DNA of 33,293 bases from SIG636 sp045537905 (GCA_045537905.1 JAZSQJ010000054.1:1-33293); one strand, 5' to 3'; shown: positions 1 through 8,300, counted from the first letter of the stretch. Notes: generated by a model from the letters alone, not told the origin. A program made the numbers and translations.

Positions 1-1088
1 AGCTTTTCTCTGTCAAAATCAGAGGTAGTGGTCTGGATAGCGGCCCTTATTTGGGCAACACGTGCCTTGATAGCGGCACTGTCGCCGTTACCGCCAACGA
101 TAGTGGTGTTTTCCTTATCAACCTTTATCTGTCTTGCGCTGCCAAGCTGGCTGAGGGTGGCATCCTTAAGCTCAAGACCAAGCTCGGAGGAGATAACCTC
201 GCCGCCTGTAAGGATAGCGATATCCTTAAGCATATCCTTGCGTCTGTCACCAAAGCCGGGCGCCTTAACTGCAACGCAGGTAAAGGTGCCTCTGAGTCTG
301 TTTACGATAATGGTAGAGAGAGCCTCTGCCTCTACGTCCTCGGCAACGATAAGAAGCTTTTTCTGTGCCTGTACAACCTTTTCAAGGAGAGGAAGAACCT
401 CTTGTATATTAGAAATCTTTTTGTCGGTTATAAGAACGAGAGCGTCGTCAAGAACAGCCTCCATCTTATCGGTATCGGTTACCATATAGGGAGAGATGTA
501 GCCACGGTCGAACTGCATACCCTCAACAACCTCACAGCCCGTTTCGGAGGACTTGCTTTCCTCAACGGTGATAACGCCATCAGAGGTAACACGCTCCATT
601 GCGTCAGCAATAAGCTCGCCAATTATCTCGTCGCCGGAGGAAACCGTACCTACCCTTGCTATATCCTTGCTGCCGTTTACCTTCTGGGCAGAGGAAACAA
701 GATACTTAACAGCGGCATCAACTGCCATATCTATACCCTTTTTGAGTATCATGGGGTTTGCACCTGCGGCAACGTTCTTCATACCCTCTCTTACAAACGC
801 CTGGGCAAGAAGAGTTGCGGTAGTAGTACCGTCACCTGCGGCGTCGTTAGTCTTGGTAGCAACCTCTTTTACAAGCTGTGCGCCCATATTTTCAAAGGGG
901 TCATCCAGCTCGATTTCCTTGGCGATGGTAACACCGTCGTTAGTGATAAGGGGTGCGCCGTACTTTCTGTCCAGCACAACGTTTCTACCCTTGGGACCCA
1001 TCGTTATCTTAACTGCGTTAGCAAGAGTGTCAACGCCCCTAACAAGCGCTTCTCTTGCCTCTACACCTGTTTTTAATACCTTAGCCAT
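1..1088 (-). CDS. groEL: Chaperonin GroEL (Hsp60), 3' part cut by window edge
   Basis: This is the large subunit of the ATP-driven GroEL/GroES folding chamber in the cytoplasm. The start is the ATG at 1088-1086, preceded by AGGAGG nine bases upstream. About 362 of the usual ~540 residues are present; the C-terminal part lies outside the window. The N-terminus reads MAKVLKTGVEAREALVRGV, followed by the apical/equatorial hallmarks ITMGPKGRNVVLD, ITNDGVTIAKEI and the ATP-binding segment AAGDGTTTATLLAQA, with the catalytic Asp of the GDGTTT loop intact. The apical-domain segments FDRGYISPYMVTD and VKAPGFGDRRK are also present. It follows groES with a 19-nt gap, so the two are cotranscribed. Identification is certain; only the C-terminus is unseen. 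Confidence 0.98.
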   Translation of the reverse strand, partial: MAKVLKTGVEAREALVRGVDTLANAVKITMGPKGRNVVLDRKYGAPLITNDGVTIAKEIELDDPFENMGAQLVKEVATKTNDAAGDGTTTATLLAQAFVREGMKNVAAGANPMILKKGIDMAVDAAVKYLVSSAQKVNGSKDIARVGTVSSGDEIIGELIADAMERVTSDGVITVEESKSSETGCEVVEGMQFDRGYISPYMVTDTDKMEAVLDDALVLITDKKISNIQEVLPLLEKVVQAQKKLLIVAEDVEAEALSTIIVNRLRGTFTCVAVKAPGFGDRRKDMLKDIAILTGGEVISSELGLELKDATLSQLGSARQIKVDKENTTIVGGNGDSAAIKARVAQIRAAIQTTTSDFDREK

Positions 1089-1107
1089 TATGAAATACCT
1101 CCTAGGA

Positions 1108-1392
1108 TTACTCTACAACTGCAAGAATGTCAGACTGCTTAACAACGATATATTCAACACCGTCACACTTAATCTCGGTACCTGAGTATTTGGAAGTAAG
1201 CACCTTATCGCCTACCTTTACACACATAACAACCTCTTTACCGTCAACAAGTCCTCCGGGGCCTACTGCAACAACCTCGGCTACCTGAGGCTTTTCCTTA
1301 GCGCTGCCTGCAAGTATTAAGCCGCTTTTAGTAGTTTCCTCAGCTTCTACCATCTTTATAACAACACGGTCTGCTAAAGGTCTGATAGTCAT
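1108..1392 (-). CDS. groES: Co-chaperonin GroES (Hsp10), 94 aa
   Basis: This heptameric lid of the GroEL chamber is 94 residues long, the normal family length. The sequence begins MTIRPLADRVVIKMVEAEE and carries the mobile-loop region TTKSGLILAGSAKEKPQ, then VVAVGPGG, GDKVLTSKYSGTEIK and a C-terminal VVKQSDILAVVE. An upstream in-frame start at 1443 would add 17 residues, but AGGAGG with an 8-nt spacer sits directly before the ATG at 1392-1390, and the family starts there. A good sigma-A promoter lies about 40 bp upstream. It is first in the groES-groEL operon. Confidence 0.98.
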   Translation of the reverse strand: MTIRPLADRVVIKMVEAEETTKSGLILAGSAKEKPQVAEVVAVGPGGLVDGKEVVMCVKVGDKVLTSKYSGTEIKCDGVEYIVVKQSDILAVVE

Positions 1393-1433
1393 AATAATAT
1401 CCTCCTGATTGAATTTATACTTTTCAAGTTGTA

Positions 1434-1462
1434 ATTTTAGCACATTTTACCAAAAAAATCAA
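1434..1462 (-). promoter_or_regulatory. groESL sigma-A promoter with half CIRCE-like site
   Basis: On the minus strand a -35 TTGATT (1462-1457) and a -10 TAAAAT (1439-1434) are separated by exactly 17 nt, about 40 bp before the groES start. GTGCTAA, matching the right half of the HrcA operator CIRCE, overlaps the -10 (1443-1437), but the partner half-site is missing at the expected 9-nt spacing. HrcA control is therefore not demonstrated. Confidence 0.65.
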
Positions 1463-1518
1463 GGTGTTTTAATGTAAAATTACTACCGATTTTGGTGTTT
1501 TTAAGGCATTTTTGTTCT

Positions 1519-2643
1519 TTAGCCTTGCTTTTTGAAAAACTGGTAAAAGGTACAGGGAAGCATACCGTTATACAGCTTACGGGCTTTGTCTGCCTTTCTG
1601 CCAAAGCAACGAGGGAAGGTTTCGTTACTGTTGATAACGTATATCTGCCAGTTGGGCACCGATGCCGCAAACGCTTTGCCCATATCTCTGTACAAAAGCT
1701 CTACCTCTGCCCTCTCACCCATACGCTCGCCATACGGAGGGTTGGTTACTATCGTACCCCTTGCACCCTCTACGGGTGAACGGAACTTACGCACGTCACC
1801 TACGGCAAAGCTTACTATGCCGCCCACGCCTGCACGCTTGGCGTTTTGTTTACTTAGCTCCACACAGTCGGGGTCGATATCGAAGCCGTAAAAGCCTCCG
1901 TCCCATTTCCTGATTTTTGACATAGCCTCTTCCCTTGCCTGCTGCCACATAGCCTTATCAAGGAAGGGCAAACCCTCCCCCAGGAAGCTACGCTTTATAC
2001 CGGGAGCTGTGTTGGTGCAAAGCAACGCCGCCTCTATGGGAATAGTACCGCTGCCGCACATAGGGTCAACGGTAAGAACACCCTCTCTGGGACGGGACAT
2101 CGTTACCAGTGCCGCCGCAAGGGTCTCACGCAGGGGTGCGGCGTTGGATACGGGACGGTAGCCTCTCTTGTGAAGTCCCACGCCTGAGGTGTCTATCATT
2201 ATAGACGCCTTGTCCTTGAGAATAAAAAACTCTATCTGTACGGTAGCGCCGCTTTCCTTAAAAAAGCTTTCGTGATAGCTTTGCTTCAGCTTCTCTACTA
2301 CCGCCTTTTTAACTATACGCTGACAGTCGGGAATGGAAAACAGCTTGGACTTTATGGCGTGACCCTTTACGGGAAAAGCATCGTACTTACCTATATAGTC
2401 CGCCCAGTTTACTGCCTTTACCCCCTCAAAGAGCTGTTCAAAGCTATACGCATCAAACTCGGCTACACGGATAAACAGCCTCTCTGCATAGCGGAAGTTG
2501 ACGTTACAGCGGGCAACCGCATCCTCGGGTGCCTCAAACACTACCCTGCCGTCTATAGTTTCAAGACGCTTATATCCCAACGCATCGATATCGTCGGCAA
2601 CAAATTTTTCCATACCAAAAAGGCAGCTTGCTACAAATACCAT
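1519..2643 (-). CDS. THUMP-domain class I SAM-dependent RNA methyltransferase (RlmL/YpsC-like)
   Basis: This protein probably makes N2-methylguanosine in 23S rRNA, as the RlmL N-terminal half and its Firmicutes homologue YpsC are thought to do; the exact site is not visible. The 374 residues show a ferredoxin-like/THUMP N-terminal part (about 1-155) and a Rossmann methyltransferase part (about 165-374). The latter has the SAM-binding motif VDPMCGSGTIPIEAAL (192-207), an acidic ribose-binding loop GFDIDPDCVE (253-262) and the amino-methyltransferase motif NPPYGER (301-307). The N-terminus FVASCLFGMEKFVADDI is typical of the family, supporting the ATG at 2643, which has GGAGG seven bases upstream. 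It stands as its own unit between groESL and the surface-protein gene, with its own promoter. Family assignment is secure; substrate is inferred. Confidence 0.93.
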   Translation of the reverse strand: MVFVASCLFGMEKFVADDIDALGYKRLETIDGRVVFEAPEDAVARCNVNFRYAERLFIRVAEFDAYSFEQLFEGVKAVNWADYIGKYDAFPVKGHAIKSKLFSIPDCQRIVKKAVVEKLKQSYHESFFKESGATVQIEFFILKDKASIMIDTSGVGLHKRGYRPVSNAAPLRETLAAALVTMSRPREGVLTVDPMCGSGTIPIEAALLCTNTAPGIKRSFLGEGLPFLDKAMWQQAREEAMSKIRKWDGGFYGFDIDPDCVELSKQNAKRAGVGGIVSFAVGDVRKFRSPVEGARGTIVTNPPYGERMGERAEVELLYRDMGKAFAASVPNWQIYVINSNETFPRCFGRKADKARKLYNGMLPCTFYQFFKKQG

Positions 2644-2671
2644 AAAGCCTCCAAAGAGATTTTTTAATAAA

Positions 2672-2700
2672 ATACTACACAGATATTAAATAAAAGTAAA
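2672..2700 (-). promoter_or_regulatory. Promoter of the RNA methyltransferase gene
   Basis: Minus strand: -35 TTTACT (2700-2695) and -10 TAGTAT (2677-2672) with a 17-nt spacer, ending about 30 bp before the ATG. The -35 lies inside a 10-bp palindrome (2692-2716), so a repressor bound there could block it. Confidence 0.5.
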
Positions 2701-2716
2701 CAGGGAGTTTACTTTT
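2692..2716. repeat. Perfect 10-bp inverted repeat, operator-like
   Basis: AAAAGTAAAC and GTTTACTTTT are separated by five bases (AGGGA). It overlaps the -35 of the methyltransferase promoter. It could be an operator or a weak hairpin for the upstream transcript; the factor is unknown. Confidence 0.45.
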
Positions 2717-2745
2717 TGTATAAATTTTAAGGATAAAACTTAATT

Positions 2746-2776
2746 GGGGCTGTAAAAAACTTGTTTTTACAGCCCC
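2746..2776 (-). terminator. Terminator after the CHAP/SLH/dockerin gene
   Basis: A perfect 13-bp stem, GGGGCTGTAAAAA with TTTTTACAGCCCC, and a 5-nt loop begins 15 bp beyond the stop of the gene ending at 2791. The following T-run on the minus strand is weak, but the stem is strong. Confidence 0.7.
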
Positions 2777-2790
2777 GTTATATATATTTT

Positions 2791-5103
2791 TTAATGCTTT
2801 AACATATCCGCCAGTGAAACATAGTCCGTAGTGCTTATATAGCCGTCGTCGTCCACATCCGCCGCCTCAAGCAGGGTGGTATATATGGAACCGAGACCCT
2901 TGAGATAAAGCTTAAGGTTGATATAGTCGCTGGTGTTTACAGAGCCGCTGTTATCAAGGTCGCCCTTGGTAAGAGGGTTATACACCTGGCTTGTGGTTTT
3001 TACAAACTTATCCACGCCCGCCAGGAAGGTGGCAAGCTGCGCTCTGTTTGTGTTGCCCTGAGGATTAAGAGCACCGCCGTTACCCGATATCAAGCCCTTG
3101 CCCACTGCCCATTGCATAGCCACTGCACACTCCTCGCTGATGGAGTCTGCATCCGTATATCCATCAAGGATGCCGTCTACAAGCTTCTTATCGTTTTTGC
3201 CTATTCTGTCTGTCATACGGTAGAAGTACAGCACAGCATCTTCACGGGTGATTACTGTGTTTGCAGAGAAGCTGGGAATTTCGGAGGGGCGGATTATACC
3301 GTTTTCCACACACCAAAGCAGTGCACCGTAATAGTAGCTGTTAGTATTAAGTCCCTCGTAAGGCATAACGGCGTTTTCGCTTGCATCGGGAGAGCCTGCT
3401 ATCTTGTGCATAGTCTTGACCAGCATAGCCAGAGTAGCCTCACCGCTGGGGCTGAACTTGTTGTCGCTGACGCCGTTCATTAGGCCGTTGTTGTAGCAAT
3501 ACTCAATAGGACCGTACATCCAAGAGTCGGGTGCTACATCGGTAAAGGGTATGTTTACAGGGGTAACATACATAGTTTTCCAGGTGCTTGCACCGGGATA
3601 GGTGGTTTTAACCGCTATTTTAAGGTATTTTCCGTTTTCTATGTTTGCGGCAGGTATGGTTACGGAAACAGCCTGAGTAACCGTAGAGGTACTGTCATAA
3701 AGGACAACGCCGTTGTTTGCCTCGTCAGTGTTACCGGGGTCAGGCTGACCGTTAAGCTGTATAACCTTACAGCCAAAGCCTGCTGCACCCGGAATATCGT
3801 TCCAGGAAACCACGTAGTCGTTATCCGCATACCTGAGAGTAGAACAGGTAAAGGCGGCAACCCTTGTAAGGTCATTTGCACCTACACGCTGAACCAGGCT
3901 GTCCAGCTTGATATAGCCTATATAATCGCCGTACTGGGTGTAGCCGTAAACGTCGTCTACCACATTGGTAACGGAAAGCTGCTCACCCGTGGGTACGGTA
4001 ACGAGAGTGGTAGCAGAAGAGGAGGCTGAAGCACGAAGGGCAACTGAGCCAAGCATCTTATACTGTCCCTTTTCCATAGTAACCTGTGCAGGGGCGGTAG
4101 CCGTTATCTGAACGACACGGTCAGAATTGTTGAGAACATAGCCTGTATAGGTAGTGGAGCCCGAGGTGTACTTAACCTTAAGTCTGCCGTTGGAGCATAC
4201 GTCTGTTACCTCAAACATAGAGAAACGGGGAATGGTAACATTATAGGTAGAGCCCGTTTCGGTGGTGTATAAGTATTTAACAGCGGTAGGATTTACGTAG
4301 TAGCCAAGACTGGGCTTTGCGCCGCTGTAGTCTATCTTGAGGGCAGAGGAGTTGGTTTTGTAGGGCAAAACACCGTAGCCGCATATGTACTTGTAATCCA
4401 GAGCGTACTTTTTGAAGAACACGCCGCCACCTGCGAAAACAAGACCTGCCTGGTCGCTGGTGTTACCCTCTATAGTGTAAACATAGCTGCTGTCGGAATA
4501 TACAACAAGACCTATATGGTCCTCGTTTGTTTTTGCACTATCCCAAGTGAAGAATATAAGGTCGCCCGTCTGGGGAGCGTAGGTACCGCCGTGATACTTG
4601 GAGTATTTGAAGTATCCGTAATATCTTAGCTGGTCTGCCCAGTGACCGCAGCCAACCTCACGCCAGATATATGCACTGTTGGTGTACTTATACTTACGGC
4701 ACCACGCACCCATAGAGTTTTGATTGGTACAGCCCGACTGCAAAAGAGCCCAGGAACAGAAGGTTGCACACCATTCGTAAGCGTAACCGCTGCCCCAATC
4801 GCCCATATTATAGTTATACTCGGTGAAGTTGCCGCTACCTGCGGTGGTACCCGCAAAGGAACCGTTGCTATTGCTTTCCAGGTATCCCACCTGTGACATA
4901 GCGATAGCAATAACGTCGGTTCTGCCATCACCTGTCAAGGCGATTTTTTGGAAATTAGCGTAATACTTACTGCCTTTATAAGAAGAAGATGCTGAGTTTG
5001 CGCCACTTTTATATGTAGCCGCAGATACGGGTGTTACTGCCGAAAAGGTGCAAACCGACAAGCTAAGCACCAGGGCAAGAAAAGCAGAAATAAACCTTTT
5101 CAT
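2791..5103 (-). CDS. Secreted CHAP-domain protein with SH3-like, SLH and dockerin domains
   Basis: This is a cell-surface protein of 770 residues. The start ATG at 5103 follows GTGGAGG; an earlier in-frame codon at 5121 lacks an RBS. Order of parts: signal peptide (about 1-29, ending VSAA); CHAP-type amidase/peptidase domain (about 60-250) with nucleophile Cys112 in YEWCATF, His196 in NEDHIGLV and the polar residue in IEGNTS near 212-214; two SH3-like regions (about 262-335 and 340-405); a fibronectin-like region (about 412-515); three SLH-like repeats (about 520-702, the first starting FTDVAPDSWMYGPIEYC); and a C-terminal type I dockerin (about 712-770) with two calcium loops, DLDNSGSVNTSDYINL and DVDDDGYISTTDYVSL. 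CHAP enzymes cleave peptidoglycan crosslinks or stems. SLH repeats usually tether to cell-wall polymers, whereas dockerins plug into cohesins, so having both is unusual. Target and anchoring mode are inferred. Confidence 0.9.
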   Translation of the reverse strand: MKRFISAFLALVLSLSVCTFSAVTPVSAATYKSGANSASSSYKGSKYYANFQKIALTGDGRTDVIAIAMSQVGYLESNSNGSFAGTTAGSGNFTEYNYNMGDWGSGYAYEWCATFCSWALLQSGCTNQNSMGAWCRKYKYTNSAYIWREVGCGHWADQLRYYGYFKYSKYHGGTYAPQTGDLIFFTWDSAKTNEDHIGLVVYSDSSYVYTIEGNTSDQAGLVFAGGGVFFKKYALDYKYICGYGVLPYKTNSSALKIDYSGAKPSLGYYVNPTAVKYLYTTETGSTYNVTIPRFSMFEVTDVCSNGRLKVKYTSGSTTYTGYVLNNSDRVVQITATAPAQVTMEKGQYKMLGSVALRASASSSATTLVTVPTGEQLSVTNVVDDVYGYTQYGDYIGYIKLDSLVQRVGANDLTRVAAFTCSTLRYADNDYVVSWNDIPGAAGFGCKVIQLNGQPDPGNTDEANNGVVLYDSTSTVTQAVSVTIPAANIENGKYLKIAVKTTYPGASTWKTMYVTPVNIPFTDVAPDSWMYGPIEYCYNNGLMNGVSDNKFSPSGEATLAMLVKTMHKIAGSPDASENAVMPYEGLNTNSYYYGALLWCVENGIIRPSEIPSFSANTVITREDAVLYFYRMTDRIGKNDKKLVDGILDGYTDADSISEECAVAMQWAVGKGLISGNGGALNPQGNTNRAQLATFLAGVDKFVKTTSQVYNPLTKGDLDNSGSVNTSDYINLKLYLKGLGSIYTTLLEAADVDDDGYISTTDYVSLADMLKH

Positions 5104-5138
5104 AATAGTCCTCCACTGCAATCTTTAATGACCTTTTA

Positions 5139-5167
5139 ATGTTATCATAAAAGCTTTGCTGTGTAAA
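5139..5167 (-). promoter_or_regulatory. Promoter of the CHAP surface-protein gene
   Basis: Minus strand: -35 TTTACA (5167-5162), 17-nt spacer, -10 TAACAT (5144-5139), about 35 bp upstream of the ATG. Confidence 0.5.
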
Positions 5168-5244
5168 TAGAATTAGCCACATTTTAGAGCCTTTAACAAT
5201 TTATCGTTTGCGGTTTTGTGCAGGATGTATAAGAAAACAGATTT

Positions 5245-5290
5245 ATTAAGGGGTGTCTCAAATCGAACGATTCAAGACAGCCCCCTTAAT
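5245..5290 (-). terminator. Terminator after the P-type ATPase gene
   Basis: An imperfect long stem pairs ATTAAGGGG-TGTCT with AGACAGCCCCCTTAAT. A nested AATCG/CGATT helix sits in the loop. It starts ten bases past the ATPase stop codon. Confidence 0.65.
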
Positions 5291-5299
5291 ACATATTGT

Positions 5300-7939
5300 T
5301 TATTTGCCTATCTTACGCTGGATATACTTGGTAAGCTCTATAATAGGAAGTATCGCACAGGAGATAAGGAGTGCTACGCCGTACTCTGCAAAGGTAAGTC
5401 CGCCGTAGAAGCCAAAGGCTTCCTGCAGGAAGGGTACGAAAACAACAAGGGTTGTAAGGGTAAGGGACAGTGCCATTGCACCCCAAAGCACGCCGTTGTG
5501 AGTATGGAGGGCGAAAACACTCTTTCTGCGGGAACGCATATTAAAGGAGTGGATTATCTCTACCATAGACAGGGTGAGGAACGCCATAGTCATACCTACC
5601 TCGTTGGTCTCGATATTCCAGTTGCCCGTATCCATAAAGTGACCTATGAAGTAGGAGGTCAAGGTAAGAAGTGCAACCACCGCACCCTGAAATACCACGT
5701 CAAACCCCATACCGCCTGCAAATACGCCGTCCTTGGCGTCACGGGGCTTGCGGCGCATTATATCGCCCTCCGCCTTTTCCATACCCAATGCAAGGGCAGG
5801 AATAGAGTCGGTAACCAAGTTAATCCATAGCAGGTGAGGAGCCTCCAGAATGGTAAAGCCTATAAGGGTTGCTATGAATATAGCAAATACCTCTGCAAGG
5901 TTGGAGGACAGGAGATACTGGATTGCTTTCCTTATGTTATCATATATGCGTCTGCCTTCCTCAACGGCAGAAACTATGGTGGCAAAGTTATCGTCAGCCA
6001 ATACCATATCGGCTACGTTCTTGGTAACGTCGGTACCTGTGATACCCATACCTACGCCTATGTCCGCACTCTTTATAGAGGGAGCGTCGTTTACACCGTC
6101 ACCGGTCATGGCGGTTATTCTACCCTTGGCACGCCATGCGTTTACTATACGCACCTTATGCTCGGGCTGAACACGGGCATATACGGAATAGTCGCCTATA
6201 TGCTCGGACAGATACTCGTCGGAAAACTCATTAAGCTCGGCACCCGTTATCGCCCCGGAGCTGTCACTCAGTATACCCAGCTGCTTTGCTATTGCAACGG
6301 CGGTGTCCTTGTGGTCGCCCGTTATCATTATGGGGCGGATACCCGCCTCGCCGCACTTAACTATAGCGTCCTTAACCTCGGGACGGATAGGGTCTATCAT
6401 ACCGCTGAGTCCGATATAACAAAGCTCGTTTTCCAGATACTCAGGCTCAAAGGAGGTGGGAGCCTCGCTCCAGATACGCATTGCCGCACAAAGCACACGG
6501 AGGGCTCTGTCTGCCATATTCTTGTTGGCGGCAAGGATTTTTGCCTTTATATCCTCGGTCATAGGCTCCATTTTACCGCCCATATACGCCTTTGTACACT
6601 TTTTAAGGACCTCATCGGGAGCCCCCTTGGTGTACTGAACTATAACACCCTCTGCCGTTTTGTGTACGGTAGACATCATCTTACGCATAGAGTCGAAGGG
6701 AGCCTCCCCTATCCTGGGGAACAGACGGGACTGCTCTGCTTTAGGCAGGTTTGCCTTGGTGGCGGCGTTAACCAACGCACACTCCGTAGGCTCGCCCACT
6801 GCTTCCCCGTCCTCGCCCTGGGTAGCGTCACTGCACAGAGACATAGAGTTGGCAAGAAGCGCCTCGTCCTCTGTATAGGTCTCCACCACGGTCATTTTGT
6901 TCTGGGTAAGGGTACCCGTTTTGTCGGAGCAGATTATCTGGGTACAGCCAAGGGTTTCCACCGCTGTAAGCTTACGGATAACTGCCTTACGCTTTGACAT
7001 ATTGGTAACGCCTATTGCCAGCACTATGGTAACCACCGCCGCAAGCCCCTCGGGGATTGCCGCAACAGCCAGACTTACCGCTACCATAAAGGTATCAAGA
7101 ACCACGTCCACGTTAAGCGTACCTGCACGGAGCAGCTGGATGCCGAAAATTATTACACAAATTACGATTACAAGAACGGTAAGAACCTTGCTGAGCTGGT
7201 TAAGCTTCTTCTGGAGAGGGGTTTCCTCATCCTCTGCCGCCGTAAGTGCATCGGCTATCTTACCCATCTCGGTATCCATACCCGTGGCTACTACAACCGC
7301 CTTGCCCCTGCCGTATACCACGGTGCTGCCCATATACATCATATTCTTACGGTCGCCCAGAGGGATATCTGCCGCATCGCCTAGCTGCAACGTGTCGGCG
7401 TGCTTGGTTACAGGCACAGACTCACCCGTCAGTGCCGCCTCCTCTATCTTAAGGCTGGCGTTTTCTATAATACGGGCATCTGCAGGGACGGAGTCACCTG
7501 CCTCAAGGACGATAACGTCACCCACAACAAGCTCCTCGCTCCTTACGGTAACAACGTGACCGTCTCGAAGAACCTTGGAGGTGGCGGCGGCTATCTCCTG
7601 CAGTGCGGCTATTGCCGCCTCTGCCTTGCTTTCCTGTACAACGCCCAGTACGGCGTTGATAAGAACAACTGCCATTATAATGATAACGTCCGCAAAGCCC
7701 TCGCCCTCTTCAACGAAAGCCATTACTGCCGAGATAGCTGCGGCTATTATCAGAATAATAATCATAGGGTCTGCAAGCTCTGCAAAAAAGCGGCGGATAA
7801 TAGAAACTTTTTTTGCCTCACGCAGCTTGTTTGGTCCGTTTTTTTCCAGCCTTGCCTTCGCCTCGGTGCCGCTGAGACCGTTTTCACCCGTTCCGCATTC
7901 ACTAATCACCTGCGGAATGTCTCTCAAGTACTCTTTCAA
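5300..7939 (-). CDS. P-type cation-transporting ATPase (PMCA/SERCA-type Ca2+/Mn2+ exporter)
   Basis: This membrane pump of 879 residues exports a divalent cation using ATP. Visible parts are the N-terminal cation ATPase region (1-50), actuator TGES (171-174), TM4 ion-binding motif AAIPEGLAAV (about 293-302), phosphorylation site CSDKTGTLT with Asp339, a KGAPDEVL nucleotide-binding segment, hinge MTGDGVNDAP (about 611-620), and TM6 NLVTDSIPALALGME with the Asn/Asp ligands of type IIA pumps. The start is a TTG (7939-7937): AAGGAGGG lies six bases upstream and no in-frame ATG is close enough. The family is often called a calcium pump, but the manganese riboswitch in its leader argues that Mn2+ is at least a physiological substrate, as for Lactococcus YoaB. 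It is a monocistronic unit with its own promoter, riboswitch and terminator. Family is certain; ion preference is inferred. Confidence 0.96.
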   Translation of the reverse strand: MKEYLRDIPQVISECGTGENGLSGTEAKARLEKNGPNKLREAKKVSIIRRFFAELADPMIIILIIAAAISAVMAFVEEGEGFADVIIIMAVVLINAVLGVVQESKAEAAIAALQEIAAATSKVLRDGHVVTVRSEELVVGDVIVLEAGDSVPADARIIENASLKIEEAALTGESVPVTKHADTLQLGDAADIPLGDRKNMMYMGSTVVYGRGKAVVVATGMDTEMGKIADALTAAEDEETPLQKKLNQLSKVLTVLVIVICVIIFGIQLLRAGTLNVDVVLDTFMVAVSLAVAAIPEGLAAVVTIVLAIGVTNMSKRKAVIRKLTAVETLGCTQIICSDKTGTLTQNKMTVVETYTEDEALLANSMSLCSDATQGEDGEAVGEPTECALVNAATKANLPKAEQSRLFPRIGEAPFDSMRKMMSTVHKTAEGVIVQYTKGAPDEVLKKCTKAYMGGKMEPMTEDIKAKILAANKNMADRALRVLCAAMRIWSEAPTSFEPEYLENELCYIGLSGMIDPIRPEVKDAIVKCGEAGIRPIMITGDHKDTAVAIAKQLGILSDSSGAITGAELNEFSDEYLSEHIGDYSVYARVQPEHKVRIVNAWRAKGRITAMTGDGVNDAPSIKSADIGVGMGITGTDVTKNVADMVLADDNFATIVSAVEEGRRIYDNIRKAIQYLLSSNLAEVFAIFIATLIGFTILEAPHLLWINLVTDSIPALALGMEKAEGDIMRRKPRDAKDGVFAGGMGFDVVFQGAVVALLTLTSYFIGHFMDTGNWNIETNEVGMTMAFLTLSMVEIIHSFNMRSRRKSVFALHTHNGVLWGAMALSLTLTTLVVFVPFLQEAFGFYGGLTFAEYGVALLISCAILPIIELTKYIQRKIGK

Positions 7940-7953
7940 GAAAAACCCTCCTT

Positions 7954-7989
7954 AATAAAAACAAAAGCCCATATACATCGCTGTATATG
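7954..7989 (-). terminator. Riboswitch expression-platform terminator
   Basis: CATATACA (7989-7982), loop GCGA and TGTATATG (7977-7970) form a perfect 8-bp hairpin. It is followed by GGGC and the T-rich run CTTTTGTTTTTATT, ending directly before the ATPase Shine-Dalgarno. Its 5' arm is the same sequence that closes aptamer helix P1. Confidence 0.85.
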
Positions 7990-8088
7990 AGTCTCATCCT
8001 TTAATGACAGACCAGACTAAATAGTCATGCTGTTGACCTGCCCCACACGATGTGCGGAATTACTCCCCCATAACAGTGGCATTGCCAC
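7981..8088 (-). promoter_or_regulatory. yybP-ykoY manganese riboswitch aptamer
   Basis: The minus strand carries the conserved GGGGGAGTA element (8069-8061), a central stem region with GTCAACAGCATGAC, and the closing GGATGAGAC box (8000-7992), as in yybP-ykoY RNAs. Helix P1 can be drawn from CTGTTATG (8076-8069) with CATATACAG (7989-7981), leaving one bulged T. A GTGGC-AAT-GCCAC hairpin lies just 5' of it. Aptamers of this family bind Mn2+ and usually switch manganese efflux genes on. Because P1 uses the terminator's 5' arm, ligand binding should prevent termination and turn on the ATPase. Recognised by eye; a covariance-model search would confirm it. Confidence 0.85.
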
Positions 8089-8123
8089 CTTAATTATGTT
8101 CATTTTAATTTATTTATATCTAA

Positions 8124-8152
8124 TTTATACCACATATATTCCTACTTGTCAA
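8124..8152 (-). promoter_or_regulatory. Promoter of the riboswitch-ATPase transcript
   Basis: Minus strand: perfect -35 TTGACA (8152-8147), 17-nt spacer containing TG upstream of the -10, and -10 TATAAA (8129-8124). The leader from here to the TTG start is roughly 180 nt. Confidence 0.85.
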
Positions 8153-8233
8153 CGCTTTTTTTACCTAACCCGAAGCAAAACCTAAGATTTGTTAAATAAA
8201 TATTTGTAAAATTCATAACTTGTTAATAATATT

Positions 8234-8270
8234 TTAACCACCTATATGTAATTAAGGTATAAAATACCTT
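8234..8270 (+). promoter_or_regulatory. Candidate promoter with -10 inside a palindrome
   Basis: TTAACC (8234-8239), 18-nt spacer and TATAAA (8258-8263) make a moderate promoter for the leader/CNNM/PiT operon. The -10 lies inside the perfect dyad AAGGTAT-AAA-ATACCTT (8254-8270), which looks like an operator or a hairpin at the transcript's 5' end. Confidence 0.45.
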
Positions 8271-8300
8271 GAATTATTATGAAAAGGAGAAATTTGTTTT

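Noticed and set aside
51..1076. 341-codon open frame on the plus strand opposite groEL
   Set aside because: It lies entirely antisense to groEL, which has full family similarity; the frame has no RBS and reads as a Cys/Leu-rich shadow.
5216..6997. Two long open frames on the plus strand (204 and 387 codons)
   Set aside because: Antisense shadows of the P-type ATPase gene.
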